64,000 nucleotides of DNA from Pseudomonas marginalis (GCF_900105325.1 NZ_FNSU01000003.1:3100001-3164000), one strand, 5' to 3'; counted from the first letter of the stretch, positions 16,790 through 26,528 are shown. The notes: generated by a model not told the origin, from the sequence alone. Numbers and translations are program-made.

Positions 16790-16805
16790 CCAACGAGTTT
16801 TTCAC
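16790..16805 (+). promoter_or_regulatory. ColR-box-like site before the sulfatase-family gene
   Basis: CCAACGAGTTTTTCAC fits the P. putida ColR consensus (YYNASNNYTTTTTCAC, from memory) at every defined position except the eighth. It lies about 68 bases before the preferred start of the sulfatase-family gene and about 118 bases upstream of colR on the other strand. Confidence 0.65.
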
Positions 16806-16873
16806 TATAGCTTCACAAACTGACTACAGTGTCAGGCAGAAGATCGCCCCCCATTGATATAAGGAACATGGAC

Positions 16874-18823
16874 ATGGGGTTGCTCAAGACGGCGCCAATG
16901 CGCTATTTGCTGTTGGTAACCGGTGCCTGGCTGGTTATTTTCCTGCTCACTCGTGGCGTGCTGCTCATCACCCATTTGGATGAAGTCGGCGGCAACCTGT
17001 TGCCGGTGTTTGGCGTGGGCCTGCTGTACGACCTGGGTTTCCTGGCGTATGCGGCACTGCCGCTGGGTTTGTATTTGCTGCTGTGCCCGCCCGTGCTGTG
17101 GCGCCGTCGCGGTCACCGCTGGTTCCTGCAGGCCGTGCTCACCGTCAGCCTGTTCGCCATGCTATTTACCTCGGTGGCCGAGTGGCTGTTCTGGGATGAA
17201 TTCGGCGTGCGCTTCAACTTCATTGCCGTCGATTACCTGGTGTACTCCGACGAGGTGTTGAACAACCTGCTCGAGTCCTACCCGATCGGCAAACTGCTGA
17301 GCCTGCTCGCCATGCTGGCGATTGTCTTGAGCCTGGCCTTGCGCAAGCCGTTCAATGCGGCGATGAGCGCCCCACTGCCGCCGATGCGCGGTCGCCTGGT
17401 GAATGCCCTGGCCCTGTTGGTGATTGCTGGCCTCAGCCTGCAACTGGTCAGCCAGGACAGCCCGCGAGCCCAGGGCGGCAACGCCTACAAGAACGAACTG
17501 GCCAGCAATGGTCCGTATCAGTTTTTCGCCGCATTCCGTAACAACGAACTGGATTACCCACAGTTCTACAAAACCCTGCCGACTGAGGTTATCGCCACGC
17601 AACTGCGTACAGAGCTGAGCGAACCCAACGCCCGCTTTATCGGCCAGGACTCGCTGGATATCCGCCGCGCCATCACCAATCCGGGCACGCCGCGCAAACC
17701 CAATGTCGTGCTGGTGACCATCGAAAGTTTCAGCGCCAAGTACATGGGCAGCAACGGCGACGAGCGCAACCTCACGCCTAACCTGGATGCGCTGCGTAAA
17801 CAGAGCCTGTATTTCAATAATTTCTATGCCACCGGCACTCGCACCGACCGTGGCCTGGAGGCGATCACCCTGGCGATTCCACCCACGCCCGGGCGCTCGA
17901 TCGTCAAGCGCATCGGTCGTGAAAGCGGCTTCGCCAGCCTGGGGCAACAGCTCACGGCCGTCGGTTACGACAGCGTGTTTGTGTACGGCGGGCGCGGGTA
18001 CTTCGATAACATGAACGCGTTTTTCAGCGGCAACGGTTATCGCGTCGTGGACCAGAGCAGCGTGCCCGAGTCAGAAATCTCGTTCAAGAACGCCTGGGGC
18101 ATGGCTGACGAGGACCTGTATAACCAAACCCTGAAACTGGCCGACATCGACTACGCCAAGCAGCAGCCCTTTTTGCTGCAACTGATGACCACTTCCAACC
18201 ACCGCCCCTACACCTACCCGGATGGGCGTATCGACATCAAATCCGGGAATGGCCGCGACGGCGCGGTGAAATACACCGACCACGCCATCGGCCAATTCCT
18301 GGAAGCCGCCCGCCAAAAACCCTGGTTCGATAACACGATCTTCATCTTCGTCGCCGACCACACCGCCGGCAGCGCAGGCAAGGAAGACCTGCCCATCACC
18401 AACTACCAGATTCCGCTGTTCATCTATGCGCCCAAGCTGATCGACGCACGGGAAAGCGCACAACTGGCCAGCCAGATCGACCTGGCGCCCACGCTGCTGG
18501 GCCTGCTCAACCTGAGCTACGAATCCACCTTCTTTGGTCGCAACCTACTGCAAGACAACCCACTGCCACCTCGGGTGGTGCTCGGCAACTACCAGCACCT
18601 TGGCCTGTTCGACGGCAAGGACCTGGCCATTCTCAGCCCACGCCTGGGCCTGCGCCGCCACGACCAGGCCCTGGGTGAGAGCCAGGAGTTGCGGGTCGGC
18701 AGCGATGACCCGTTGATCCAGCGGGCGATCACCTACTACCAGGCCGCCAGCTATGACTTCAAACAACAGTTACTGAGCTGGAGAGCGCCCAAGGAAGAGG
18801 CCCCGGCACTGAGCACGCGCTAA
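16874..18823 (+). CDS. Sulfatase-fold phospholipid-derived group transferase (LtaS/EptA superfamily)
   Basis: This 649-residue inner-membrane enzyme has five hydrophobic segments in the first ~200 residues and a periplasmic alkaline-phosphatase-fold domain. That domain holds KPNVVLVTIESFSAKYMG (metal-binding Glu), GTRTDRGLEA (nucleophile threonine) and FIFVADHTAG (Asp-His metal pair). This is the pattern of LTA-synthase-like and phosphoethanolamine transferases, so transfer of a phospholipid head group to an envelope glycan or lipid is likely. The ATG at 16874 has AAGGA at good spacing; ATG 16868 is also possible. A ColR-like box upstream and a PAP2 phosphatase gene downstream support an envelope-remodelling role. 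Confidence 0.87.
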   Translation: MGLLKTAPMRYLLLVTGAWLVIFLLTRGVLLITHLDEVGGNLLPVFGVGLLYDLGFLAYAALPLGLYLLLCPPVLWRRRGHRWFLQAVLTVSLFAMLFTSVAEWLFWDEFGVRFNFIAVDYLVYSDEVLNNLLESYPIGKLLSLLAMLAIVLSLALRKPFNAAMSAPLPPMRGRLVNALALLVIAGLSLQLVSQDSPRAQGGNAYKNELASNGPYQFFAAFRNNELDYPQFYKTLPTEVIATQLRTELSEPNARFIGQDSLDIRRAITNPGTPRKPNVVLVTIESFSAKYMGSNGDERNLTPNLDALRKQSLYFNNFYATGTRTDRGLEAITLAIPPTPGRSIVKRIGRESGFASLGQQLTAVGYDSVFVYGGRGYFDNMNAFFSGNGYRVVDQSSVPESEISFKNAWGMADEDLYNQTLKLADIDYAKQQPFLLQLMTTSNHRPYTYPDGRIDIKSGNGRDGAVKYTDHAIGQFLEAARQKPWFDNTIFIFVADHTAGSAGKEDLPITNYQIPLFIYAPKLIDARESAQLASQIDLAPTLLGLLNLSYESTFFGRNLLQDNPLPPRVVLGNYQHLGLFDGKDLAILSPRLGLRRHDQALGESQELRVGSDDPLIQRAITYYQAASYDFKQQLLSWRAPKEEAPALSTR

Positions 18824-18825
18824 CC

Positions 18826-18861
18826 AAAACGCCCCGCACAGGTCAGTACGGGACGTTTTTC
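18826..18861 (+). terminator. Probable terminator or attenuator after the sulfatase gene
   Basis: AAAACGCCCCGC and GTACGGGACGTTTTT form an imperfect stem with a T-run. It lies directly before the PAP2 gene's start codon, so it may limit read-through into that gene. Confidence 0.55.
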
Positions 18862-18874
18862 ACCAGGGTCCACC

Positions 18875-19594
18875 ATGGGAACCACCCCCGCCGTCCCCGT
18901 CTCCAAACCTCTCAACCTATGGCTCTGCCTGGGCATCCCCGGCGGCGCTGCGCTCCTATTGCTGCTGCTGGAGCTGACCTCGCTGGACATGAACCTCGCC
19001 AAGCTGTTCTACAACGGCGCGGAGGGCGGCTTCATCGGGCGTTACAGTTTCTTCCTCGAAGACATCCTGCATGATCGTGCCAAACAGTTGGTCATCCTGT
19101 TCTCGGTCCTGGCGATCCTGGGATTTGCCGGCACGTTTATCCTCCGGCGGCTCAAACCCTATCGGCGTGAACTGGGCTGCCTGGTGCTGTCCCTTGGGCT
19201 GGCGACCGCGTTTGTCGCTCCGCTGAAAACCATCACCGGCGTCCAGTGCCCGTGGAGCGTCCAGGAATTCGGCGGTCAGGAAACCTACAGCAAATTGCTG
19301 AGCCCTCGCCCGCCCACCGATAAACCCGGGCGCTGCTGGCCAGGCGGTCATGCCGCCACCGGGTTCGCCTTGTTTGCCCTGTTTTTTGCACTGCGTGACC
19401 GGCAGCCACGGATGGCGCGCAGCGCATTCATCTTCGCCGTCGGCTTGGGCAGCGTTTTTTCCGTCAGCCGTATGATGCAAGGCGCGCACTTCTTTTCCCA
19501 TAACGTGTGGACGGCAATTTTCTCCTGGCTGATCTGCCTGGGGCTGTATTGCCTGTTGCTGTACCGGCCCTCCAAGCGCGCGGCGCCCACCTGA
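18875..19594 (+). CDS. PAP2-superfamily membrane phosphatase
   Basis: This 239-residue integral membrane protein has about six hydrophobic helices and the phosphatase motifs in order: a lysine/arginine region with KPGRCWPGGHAATGF (motif 2, PGGH instead of PSGH) and SRMMQGAHFFSHNVWTAI (motif 3, with the nucleophile-activating histidine). Members remove phosphate from lipids such as undecaprenyl pyrophosphate, phosphatidic acid or lipid A in the outer leaflet of the inner membrane. The substrate here is not known. Its position after a lipid-head-group transferase gene and next to colRS suggests an envelope role. Confidence 0.88.
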   Translation: MGTTPAVPVSKPLNLWLCLGIPGGAALLLLLLELTSLDMNLAKLFYNGAEGGFIGRYSFFLEDILHDRAKQLVILFSVLAILGFAGTFILRRLKPYRRELGCLVLSLGLATAFVAPLKTITGVQCPWSVQEFGGQETYSKLLSPRPPTDKPGRCWPGGHAATGFALFALFFALRDRQPRMARSAFIFAVGLGSVFSVSRMMQGAHFFSHNVWTAIFSWLICLGLYCLLLYRPSKRAAPT

Positions 19595-19611
19595 GCCCAA
19601 GCCGCCGCCCA

Positions 19612-19652
19612 CAAAAAAGCCCCACCTGCATTACTGCAGGCGGGGCTTTTTC
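19612..19652. terminator. Two-way terminator between the PAP2 gene and groEL
   Basis: AAAAAAGCCCC-CCTGCA-TTAC-TGCAGG-GGGGCTTTTT is a strong hairpin flanked by A and T runs on both sides. It serves the convergent PAP2 and groEL transcripts. Confidence 0.9.
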
Positions 19653-19672
19653 AGTACAGGGGTAAGGCTGGC

Positions 19673-21319
<1,647 letters not shown>

Positions 21320-21369
21320 GATCGATATTCCTTAAATACTTTGTAGTAACGGGAAAATGAGCGGGGAAA

Positions 21370-21666
21370 TCAGTCTTCCAGAACGGCGAGAATCTCGTTC
21401 TCAGCCATAACCAGCAGGTCTTCGCCGTCGACTTTCACAGTGTTGCTGCCGGAGTAAGGGCCAAATACAACCTTGTCACCGACTTTAACGGCCAGCGCAC
21501 GTACGTCACCGTTTTCCAGAGTCTTGCCTGGGCCTGCAGCGACGATCACACCGTGGTTGGCTTTTTCAGCAGCCGAACCTGGCAGAACGATACCGCCAGC
21601 GGTTTTCTTTTCTTCTTCGCTGCGACGGATTACGACGCGGTCGTGCAGAGGACGAAGCTTGCTCAT
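21370..21666 (-). CDS. groES: Co-chaperonin GroES (Hsp10)
   Basis: This 98-residue protein starts MSKLRPLHDRVVIRRSEEE. It contains the mobile loop KKTAGGIVLPGSA that contacts GroEL and the GDKVVFGPYSG roof region. It caps the GroEL ring as a heptamer. The ATG is preceded by an AGGAGAGAT ribosome-binding sequence. It is the first gene of the operon, with a sigma-32-like promoter about 140 bases upstream. Confidence 0.98.
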   Translation of the reverse strand: MSKLRPLHDRVVIRRSEEEKKTAGGIVLPGSAAEKANHGVIVAAGPGKTLENGDVRALAVKVGDKVVFGPYSGSNTVKVDGEDLLVMAENEILAVLED

Positions 21667-21805
21667 TGTCGATCTCTCCTAATTGTGTTTTTCATCGGCC
21701 GGTATCGATACCGGCGGGTTGTATTCCGGCAGTGCCGGTCGCGGTTCGCTGGGCGAAACACGGAAGTCTGTCCGGTGTCGCCACCAGAAACCTTGCGGTG
21801 ACCGT

Positions 21806-21837
21806 TACATAAGGGCGCATAAGCTTATTACAAGGGG
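21806..21837 (-). promoter_or_regulatory. Probable heat-shock (sigma-32) promoter of groES-groEL
   Basis: On the minus strand, CCCCTTGTAA, a 12-base spacer and CCCTTATGTA resemble the sigma-32 consensus (CCCTTGAA, 13-17 bases, CCCCATNTA). Position and gene function support the call; the spacer is slightly short. Confidence 0.6.
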
Positions 21838-21869
21838 CCGGCGATGATTTTTTTTGCGTCTGCCGGCCT

Positions 21870-21905
21870 ATAAAAGCAACACGGCACCCGAAGGTGCCGT
21901 GCCAG
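21870..21905 (-). terminator. Probable terminator of fxsA
   Basis: A perfect hairpin ACGGCACC-CGAA-GGTGCCGT (21881-21900) lies 9 bases after the fxsA stop and is followed on the minus strand by GTTGCTTTTAT. Confidence 0.65.
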
Positions 21906-21913
21906 TGAAGCGG

Positions 21914-22390
21914 TTATTTGCTGTCGCGGTGTTCGAACTCGCCTTCGATCACGTCGCCTTCTCGCCCCAACGGTTGGCGCGGAGCCGGGCCGCCACGGGG
22001 TTGCAGGTCGTCGGCGAACGCACGTTGGCGAATAGCGGCCTCTTCGGCGCGCTGGCGCATCTTGCCCGCCAGCAATTTGCGGGTGAACGGCAGCAGCATC
22101 ACCAGGCCCACTACGTCGCTGATAAAGCCCGGGAGGATCAACAGGCCGCCCGCCAACGCCATCATCAGGCCTTCGAGCATGGTCTGGGCCGGCAGTTCGC
22201 CGCGGTTCAGGCTCTCACGGGCACGCAGCGCCGTGGCCAGGCCGGCGACGCGCAGCACCAGGACGCCGAGCATCGAGCCGAGAATGATCAGCAACAGGGC
22301 CGGGAAAAACCCGATCGCACCGCTGACTTGAACGAATACGAACAGCTCCAACACCGGGAACAGCAGAAAGAGCAATAAAAAAGGGCGCAT
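21914..22390 (-). CDS. fxsA: FxsA family membrane protein
   Basis: This 158-residue protein starts MRPFLLLFLLFPVLELFVFV, with the family's PxxEL motif. Further hydrophobic segments are ALLLIILGSMLGVLVLR and GGLLILPGFISDVVGLVMLL, and the C-terminal tail is charged. FxsA is an inner-membrane protein that, in E. coli, relieves F-plasmid exclusion of phage T7; its normal function is unknown. The ATG at 22390 is chosen because it places the conserved N-terminus first. It lies upstream of groESL as in other pseudomonads. Confidence 0.88.
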   Translation of the reverse strand: MRPFLLLFLLFPVLELFVFVQVSGAIGFFPALLLIILGSMLGVLVLRVAGLATALRARESLNRGELPAQTMLEGLMMALAGGLLILPGFISDVVGLVMLLPFTRKLLAGKMRQRAEEAAIRQRAFADDLQPRGGPAPRQPLGREGDVIEGEFEHRDSK

Positions 22391-22456
22391 CAAAAGGTTC
22401 CTCAACGCAAGAATGCCTTGCCAGTCCACCTTAGATGACGTCGCCGTTTCGTGAAT

Positions 22457-23188
22457 TCAAGCTTCAGCGACGGCTTTTTTCGGCCAGACCTCGGCGTGGG
22501 CCAATGAAACCAGGGCTTCACGTACTTGTGTCGGCGTGTTGCAAGACGCCGCAAACGGCAGCCAGTGCAAAGCCTGGCCGATGCGCAGATGCAGGCCTTC
22601 GCTGTCGATGCCGGCCAATTGCGCAGGTTCGAAAGCAGGCAAGCCGGCCAACTCGACGTAATGGGCAATGGCCTTGGTGTGGTCGCTGTTCATGTGCTCG
22701 ATCATGCTGCGCTCGGCCTTGCCCGCGAAGGGGTTGGCCAGGGTCAATTGGTCGATCCAGTGAATCGCGCCAAACCCGCCGATATAACGGTGACGCACCG
22801 GCTTGAGCACCCAGAAATCGAAATCGTGGGCCTGGTGGTAGTTGGCCGAATCGGGGAAGTAGCGGTAATAGCGCTCGGCCGCTGCTTCGATGGCGACCGG
22901 GTCCTCGAGTTTCTCGGCTTCGGCCAGGTAGGTCAGGCGCCCCACGGCCTGCACATCATCCGCTTCACGCTCGCCGACCAGCAGCGAACACTTGGGATCT
23001 TTTTGCAGGTTATGGGTGTGCTGGGCGATACGGCTGATCAGAATCAGCGGGCGGCCCTGCTCGTCGAGGCAATACGGCACGACCGAGCCGAACGGAAAGC
23101 CGGGCATGGCCTTGGACAGTGTGGAGAGAGCCCCACGGTATTCCTTGAGCAACAGCTCTCGGGCGTTCTTGGCAACCTGCGTGCTCAA
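22457..23188 (-). CDS. HugZ-like pyridoxamine-5'-phosphate-oxidase-fold protein with DUF2470 tail
   Basis: This 243-residue cytoplasmic protein has a split-barrel flavin/heme-binding domain (FPFGSVVPYCLDEQGRPLILIS and HTHNLQKDPKCSLLVGE, about residues 31-75) and a C-terminal DUF2470 domain (MIEHMNSDHTKAIAHYVELAG, about 163-185). The HugZ family binds heme and takes part in heme-iron use in some bacteria, while others are flavin oxidoreductases of unknown substrate. Nothing nearby settles which. It is transcribed with fxsA and groESL but has its own start after a non-coding gap. Confidence 0.85.
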   Translation of the reverse strand: MSTQVAKNARELLLKEYRGALSTLSKAMPGFPFGSVVPYCLDEQGRPLILISRIAQHTHNLQKDPKCSLLVGEREADDVQAVGRLTYLAEAEKLEDPVAIEAAAERYYRYFPDSANYHQAHDFDFWVLKPVRHRYIGGFGAIHWIDQLTLANPFAGKAERSMIEHMNSDHTKAIAHYVELAGLPAFEPAQLAGIDSEGLHLRIGQALHWLPFAASCNTPTQVREALVSLAHAEVWPKKAVAEA

Positions 23189-23282
23189 CGTATGACTCCT
23201 CGGGTATTCGGCCGCCCATAGCGTATGGGAATGGATCTCAACACAAGGTAATCAATCTACGCGCCGGTTGCCAGCGGCTCGA

Positions 23283-24290
23283 TTACCAGGCGACGCCGAA
23301 GCCTGCGGTATAGCGGGTCTTGCTCAGGCTGCTTTCCGAATCGCCGCTGATCACGTCGCGCTCGGCCTTGAGGTTGAGCGACGCCCACTCGGTGACTTTA
23401 TAGCGCAGGCCCATTTCCGCATCCAGGGAGTACTCGGCCGGGCCGTCGATAGGCTTGCCCACCTCGCCATTGGTGAAGAACTCAACGGTCTTGCCCACCA
23501 GGTAGCGGTTGTAGTTCCACTTCATGGCCAAGGAATAGAAGTTGTCCTTGCCGCCATCGGCGTACTCGTAATCGGTGCGGTTGACCAGCGAGCCGAGGGA
23601 GAACGCCCCCAGTTCGTCGTCCCAGAACTGGTAGCCCGGGCCGGTACCGACGGTACGTTGGCGCGCCAGGTCTTCAACCTTGTCGCGCTTGTAGGTCAGG
23701 CGCCCCTGCCAGAACCAGTGCTCGGTGATGAAGCGGTCTAGGTCATACTCCAGCGCCCAGTTGTCGGTGGTGGTGACGTCGTCCTGGAACTCGCGGTTGT
23801 ACTCGCCCTGCCCGGTATGGCGCCATTGGCCATGGCGCGCGGTGGTCTTGAAGTCGATGTCGTAGTCATTGGTGTCTTTTTCGGCGCGCTTGTAGTCCAG
23901 CGCCATGTCGACATTGCCCTTCCACATCAGGTCTTCGATCACCGGCTTGGGCTTGATGATCTGCTGGATACTTGCCAGCTCGACGGTCTTGGGCGCCTCG
24001 CCATTGGCCAGCACCACCTTGCCATCGTCCGCCGCCTGCAGGGACTTGGCCTTCTCGCCGGTGTAGGCGTCCTGCTTGACCAGCAACTCCTGGTCGCTCT
24101 CCAGGGTTTTCACCTGCTTCCAGTCCACCGGAATGGCGCCGGCGTAGTCGGTCTGGATCAGCAGCTTGCCACCGTCGAAGACCTTGATCTTGCCGGTCAG
24201 GCGATCACCGTTTTTTAACCAGACGGTATCGGCCAGCAGGGGCGTGGAGGCACTGAAGACAGCGAGGCACAGCAGGGTTCTGGACAACAT
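23283..24290 (-). CDS. DUF481 outer-membrane beta-barrel protein (YdiY-like)
   Basis: This 335-residue exported protein has a signal peptide ending near STPLLADT. An N-terminal beta-rich part (VWLKNGDRLTGKIKVFDGGKLLI) precedes a C-terminal DUF481 domain rich in alternating aromatic strands, ending RYTAGFGVAW with the terminal aromatic residue typical of outer-membrane barrels. The family has no established function; E. coli YdiY is its best known member and is acid-inducible. It is transcribed divergently from the alkyltransferase-like gene. Confidence 0.85.
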   Translation of the reverse strand: MLSRTLLCLAVFSASTPLLADTVWLKNGDRLTGKIKVFDGGKLLIQTDYAGAIPVDWKQVKTLESDQELLVKQDAYTGEKAKSLQAADDGKVVLANGEAPKTVELASIQQIIKPKPVIEDLMWKGNVDMALDYKRAEKDTNDYDIDFKTTARHGQWRHTGQGEYNREFQDDVTTTDNWALEYDLDRFITEHWFWQGRLTYKRDKVEDLARQRTVGTGPGYQFWDDELGAFSLGSLVNRTDYEYADGGKDNFYSLAMKWNYNRYLVGKTVEFFTNGEVGKPIDGPAEYSLDAEMGLRYKVTEWASLNLKAERDVISGDSESSLSKTRYTAGFGVAW

Positions 24291-24366
24291 AAGCGGATGG
24301 GGAGCTCAAGGTTGGCGAAAAGGGGCGATTATCGTGTTAGATAGCTAGGACTGACTCAAGGATTTG

Positions 24367-24387
24367 TGTTGAGTTCAATTCTCAACA
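24367..24387. promoter_or_regulatory. Inverted repeat, possible operator before atl
   Basis: TGTTGAG and CTCAACA arms, 7 bases each, are separated by 7 bases in the divergent region between the DUF481 and alkyltransferase-like genes. It has the size of a dimeric repressor site but no regulator is identified, and it is not followed by a T-run as a terminator would be. Confidence 0.4.
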
Positions 24388-24434
24388 GCATACTTACAGA
24401 CGTTTCTTACAAAAGACCGAAGATCCCAACGGAT

Positions 24435-24797
24435 ATGCCCACAGTCAATCAGCCTGCCGATGCCCCACAAACCCCCGCCGAAATGCGCCGCACCGCGCTG
24501 TACCTGACCCTGGCGCAAGTCCCCGCCGGTTGCGTGGTGAGCTACGGCGAACTGGCGCAACTGGCCGGGCTGGGACGCGCCGCGCGCTGGGTGGGTCGTA
24601 CCTTGAGCCAACTTCCCGAGGGCACCACATTGCCCTGGCATCGCGTGCTGGGTGCCGGTGGTCGGATAAGTCTGCCGGTGGGCAGCGCCTCAGGCGACGA
24701 GCAACGGGCGCGCTTGCGTGACGAGGGCGTCACGGTGCGCAACAATCGCGTGGATATTCAGCGCCATGGCTGGCGCCCGGTAGAGCACAGCGGTTAG
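24435..24797 (+). CDS. Alkyltransferase-like protein (ATL), MGMT-related
   Basis: This 120-residue DNA-binding protein is related to O6-alkylguanine-DNA alkyltransferases. The active-site PCHR of true enzymes is PWHR here, with Trp68 in place of the acceptor cysteine. The VVSYGELAQLAG and RAARWVGRTL helix-turn-helix segments that insert into the minor groove and flip the base are intact. ATLs cannot remove the alkyl group but bind bulky O6-alkylguanine and hand it to nucleotide excision repair. The ATG at 24435 is preferred over upstream in-frame starts because the conserved domain starts soon after. Confidence 0.9.
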   Translation: MPTVNQPADAPQTPAEMRRTALYLTLAQVPAGCVVSYGELAQLAGLGRAARWVGRTLSQLPEGTTLPWHRVLGAGGRISLPVGSASGDEQRARLRDEGVTVRNNRVDIQRHGWRPVEHSG

Positions 24798-24840
24798 AGT
24801 GCGCGCTTTGTTTCCGTGAATCTGAGGCAGACTCCAGCCC

Positions 24841-26373
24841 ATGCCCCGTAAAACCTGGCGCGCCGCGCTCGCCGCCTATGCCAGCCCCTCGACGTTAGTG
24901 CTGTTGTTGCTCGGCTTTGCCGCCGGCTTGCCTTACATGTTGGTGTTCTCGACGCTTTCGGTGTGGCTGCGTGAGGCCGGTGTGGCCCGCGAGACCATCG
25001 GCTATGCGAGCCTGATCGGTTTGGCGTACGCCTTCAAATGGGTCTGGTCGCCGCTGCTCGACCAATGGCGCCTGCCACTGCTCGGTAAACTCGGACGTCG
25101 TCGCTCCTGGCTGGTGCTTGCACAGTCGCTGGTGATCCTCGGATTGATCGGCATGGGCTTCTGCGACCCGCAGAAACACCTGTCCTGGCTGATCGCCATT
25201 GCCGTCGTGGTGGCCTTCGCTTCCGCCACCCAGGACATCGCGGTCGACGCCTATCGCCTGGAGATCGCCGACGACAGCCGCCAGGCCGCCCTGGCCGCCA
25301 GCTATATGTCCGGCTACCGCATCGCCGCCCTGCTGGCCACGGCCGGTGCGCTGTTCTTTGCCGAAGGCTTCGGCTCCACCGGCTTCAACTATAAGCACTC
25401 GGCCTGGACCGGCACCTATGTGCTGTTCGGCGTGCTGATGATCCCGGCGCTGCTGACCACGCTGTTCATGCGCGAACCGAATGTACCGCTGCGCACCCAG
25501 TTGCAGGCCGGGCGCTACAGCTTCGTGCATCAACTGGTGTCGGTGTTCGTGCTGATCGTGTTGCTGGTGTCCGTACCGGCGATGTTCACCCAGCTGTTCA
25601 ACACCGACTTCGCCAGCGTGCTGTTCCAGGGCGTCAGCCTGTGGGACTTGCTGATGGACGACCGCGCGTTCCTGCGCGCCATTCTCTATATCATTCTCAC
25701 CACACTGTGCCTGTCGGCCATGGGCCGACGGGGCCTGGCGCCGGTGCTCACGCCGGTCAACGACTTTATCCTGCGCTACCGCTGGCAGGCATTGCTGCTG
25801 CTGGGGCTGATCGCCACCTATCGCATGTCCGACACAGTGATGGGCGTGATGGCCAACGTGTTCTACATCGACCAGGGCTTTACCAAGGATCAGATCGCCG
25901 GGGTCAGCAAGATCTTCGGCCTGATCATGACCCTGCTCGGCGCCGGCATGGGCGGCCTGCTGATCGTGCGCTTCGGCATCCTGCCGATCCTGTTTATCGG
26001 CGGCGTGACGTCGGCGGGGACCAACCTGCTGTTCGTGATGCTCGCCGACATGGGCCCCGACCTGCAGATGCTGATCTTCACCATCTCCCTGGATAACTTC
26101 AGCTCGGGCCTGGCCACGTCGGCATTCGTGGCCTACCTGTCGAGCCTGACCAACCTCAAGTTTTCCGCCACCCAATATGCGCTGCTCAGCTCGATCATGC
26201 TGTTGTTGCCTCGCCTGATCGGTGGGTATTCGGGGGTGATGGTGGAGAAGTTCGGGTACCACAACTTCTTCCTGATCACCTGCATGCTGGGCGTGCCGAC
26301 ATTGCTGCTGATTGCGTTGCACTGGTATCAGGAGAATCGGCGGATTCGGTTGAATCCGCCGGTAGAGGACTGA
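24841..26373 (+). CDS. ampG: AmpG muropeptide permease (MFS)
   Basis: This 510-residue inner-membrane transporter has 12 to 14 hydrophobic segments and AmpG-typical sequence: GFAAGLPYMLVFSTLSVWLREAGV at the N-terminus, KWVWSPLLDQ, and ASATQDIAVDAYRLE in the first half. AmpG imports anhydro-muropeptides for cell-wall recycling and thereby governs AmpR-dependent beta-lactamase induction. The start is the ATG at 24841, 43 bases after the ATL gene. Its place in the groEL-fxsA-ampG neighbourhood resembles that of ampG in P. aeruginosa. Confidence 0.9.
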   Translation: MPRKTWRAALAAYASPSTLVLLLLGFAAGLPYMLVFSTLSVWLREAGVARETIGYASLIGLAYAFKWVWSPLLDQWRLPLLGKLGRRRSWLVLAQSLVILGLIGMGFCDPQKHLSWLIAIAVVVAFASATQDIAVDAYRLEIADDSRQAALAASYMSGYRIAALLATAGALFFAEGFGSTGFNYKHSAWTGTYVLFGVLMIPALLTTLFMREPNVPLRTQLQAGRYSFVHQLVSVFVLIVLLVSVPAMFTQLFNTDFASVLFQGVSLWDLLMDDRAFLRAILYIILTTLCLSAMGRRGLAPVLTPVNDFILRYRWQALLLLGLIATYRMSDTVMGVMANVFYIDQGFTKDQIAGVSKIFGLIMTLLGAGMGGLLIVRFGILPILFIGGVTSAGTNLLFVMLADMGPDLQMLIFTISLDNFSSGLATSAFVAYLSSLTNLKFSATQYALLSSIMLLLPRLIGGYSGVMVEKFGYHNFFLITCMLGVPTLLLIALHWYQENRRIRLNPPVED

Positions 26374-26391
26374 TTCTGGGGGCCCTTTAAA

Positions 26392-26440
26392 AGCCAGACC
26401 GCGGCGCCCCCATCGCGAGCAAGCTCTGCGCCTACAGACA
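26392..26440. repeat. Degenerate REP-like sequence
   Basis: GCGGCGCCCCCATCGCGAGCAAGCTCTGCGCC resembles one decayed half of the Pseudomonas REP family. It lies between ampG and proS. Confidence 0.35.
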
Positions 26441-26528
26441 GCCCTGCATTCTGATGCCTGTACGGCGGCAGTTTGCGCCCGTACAATCCCAAGTCATTTC
26501 AAGTCCAAGCAACCGACAACGGCCTACC

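Noticed and set aside
18856..18863. A TTTTTCAC core just before the PAP2 gene
   Set aside because: It is the T-run of a terminator-like hairpin, lies only 11 bases from the start codon and does not match the outer positions of the ColR consensus.
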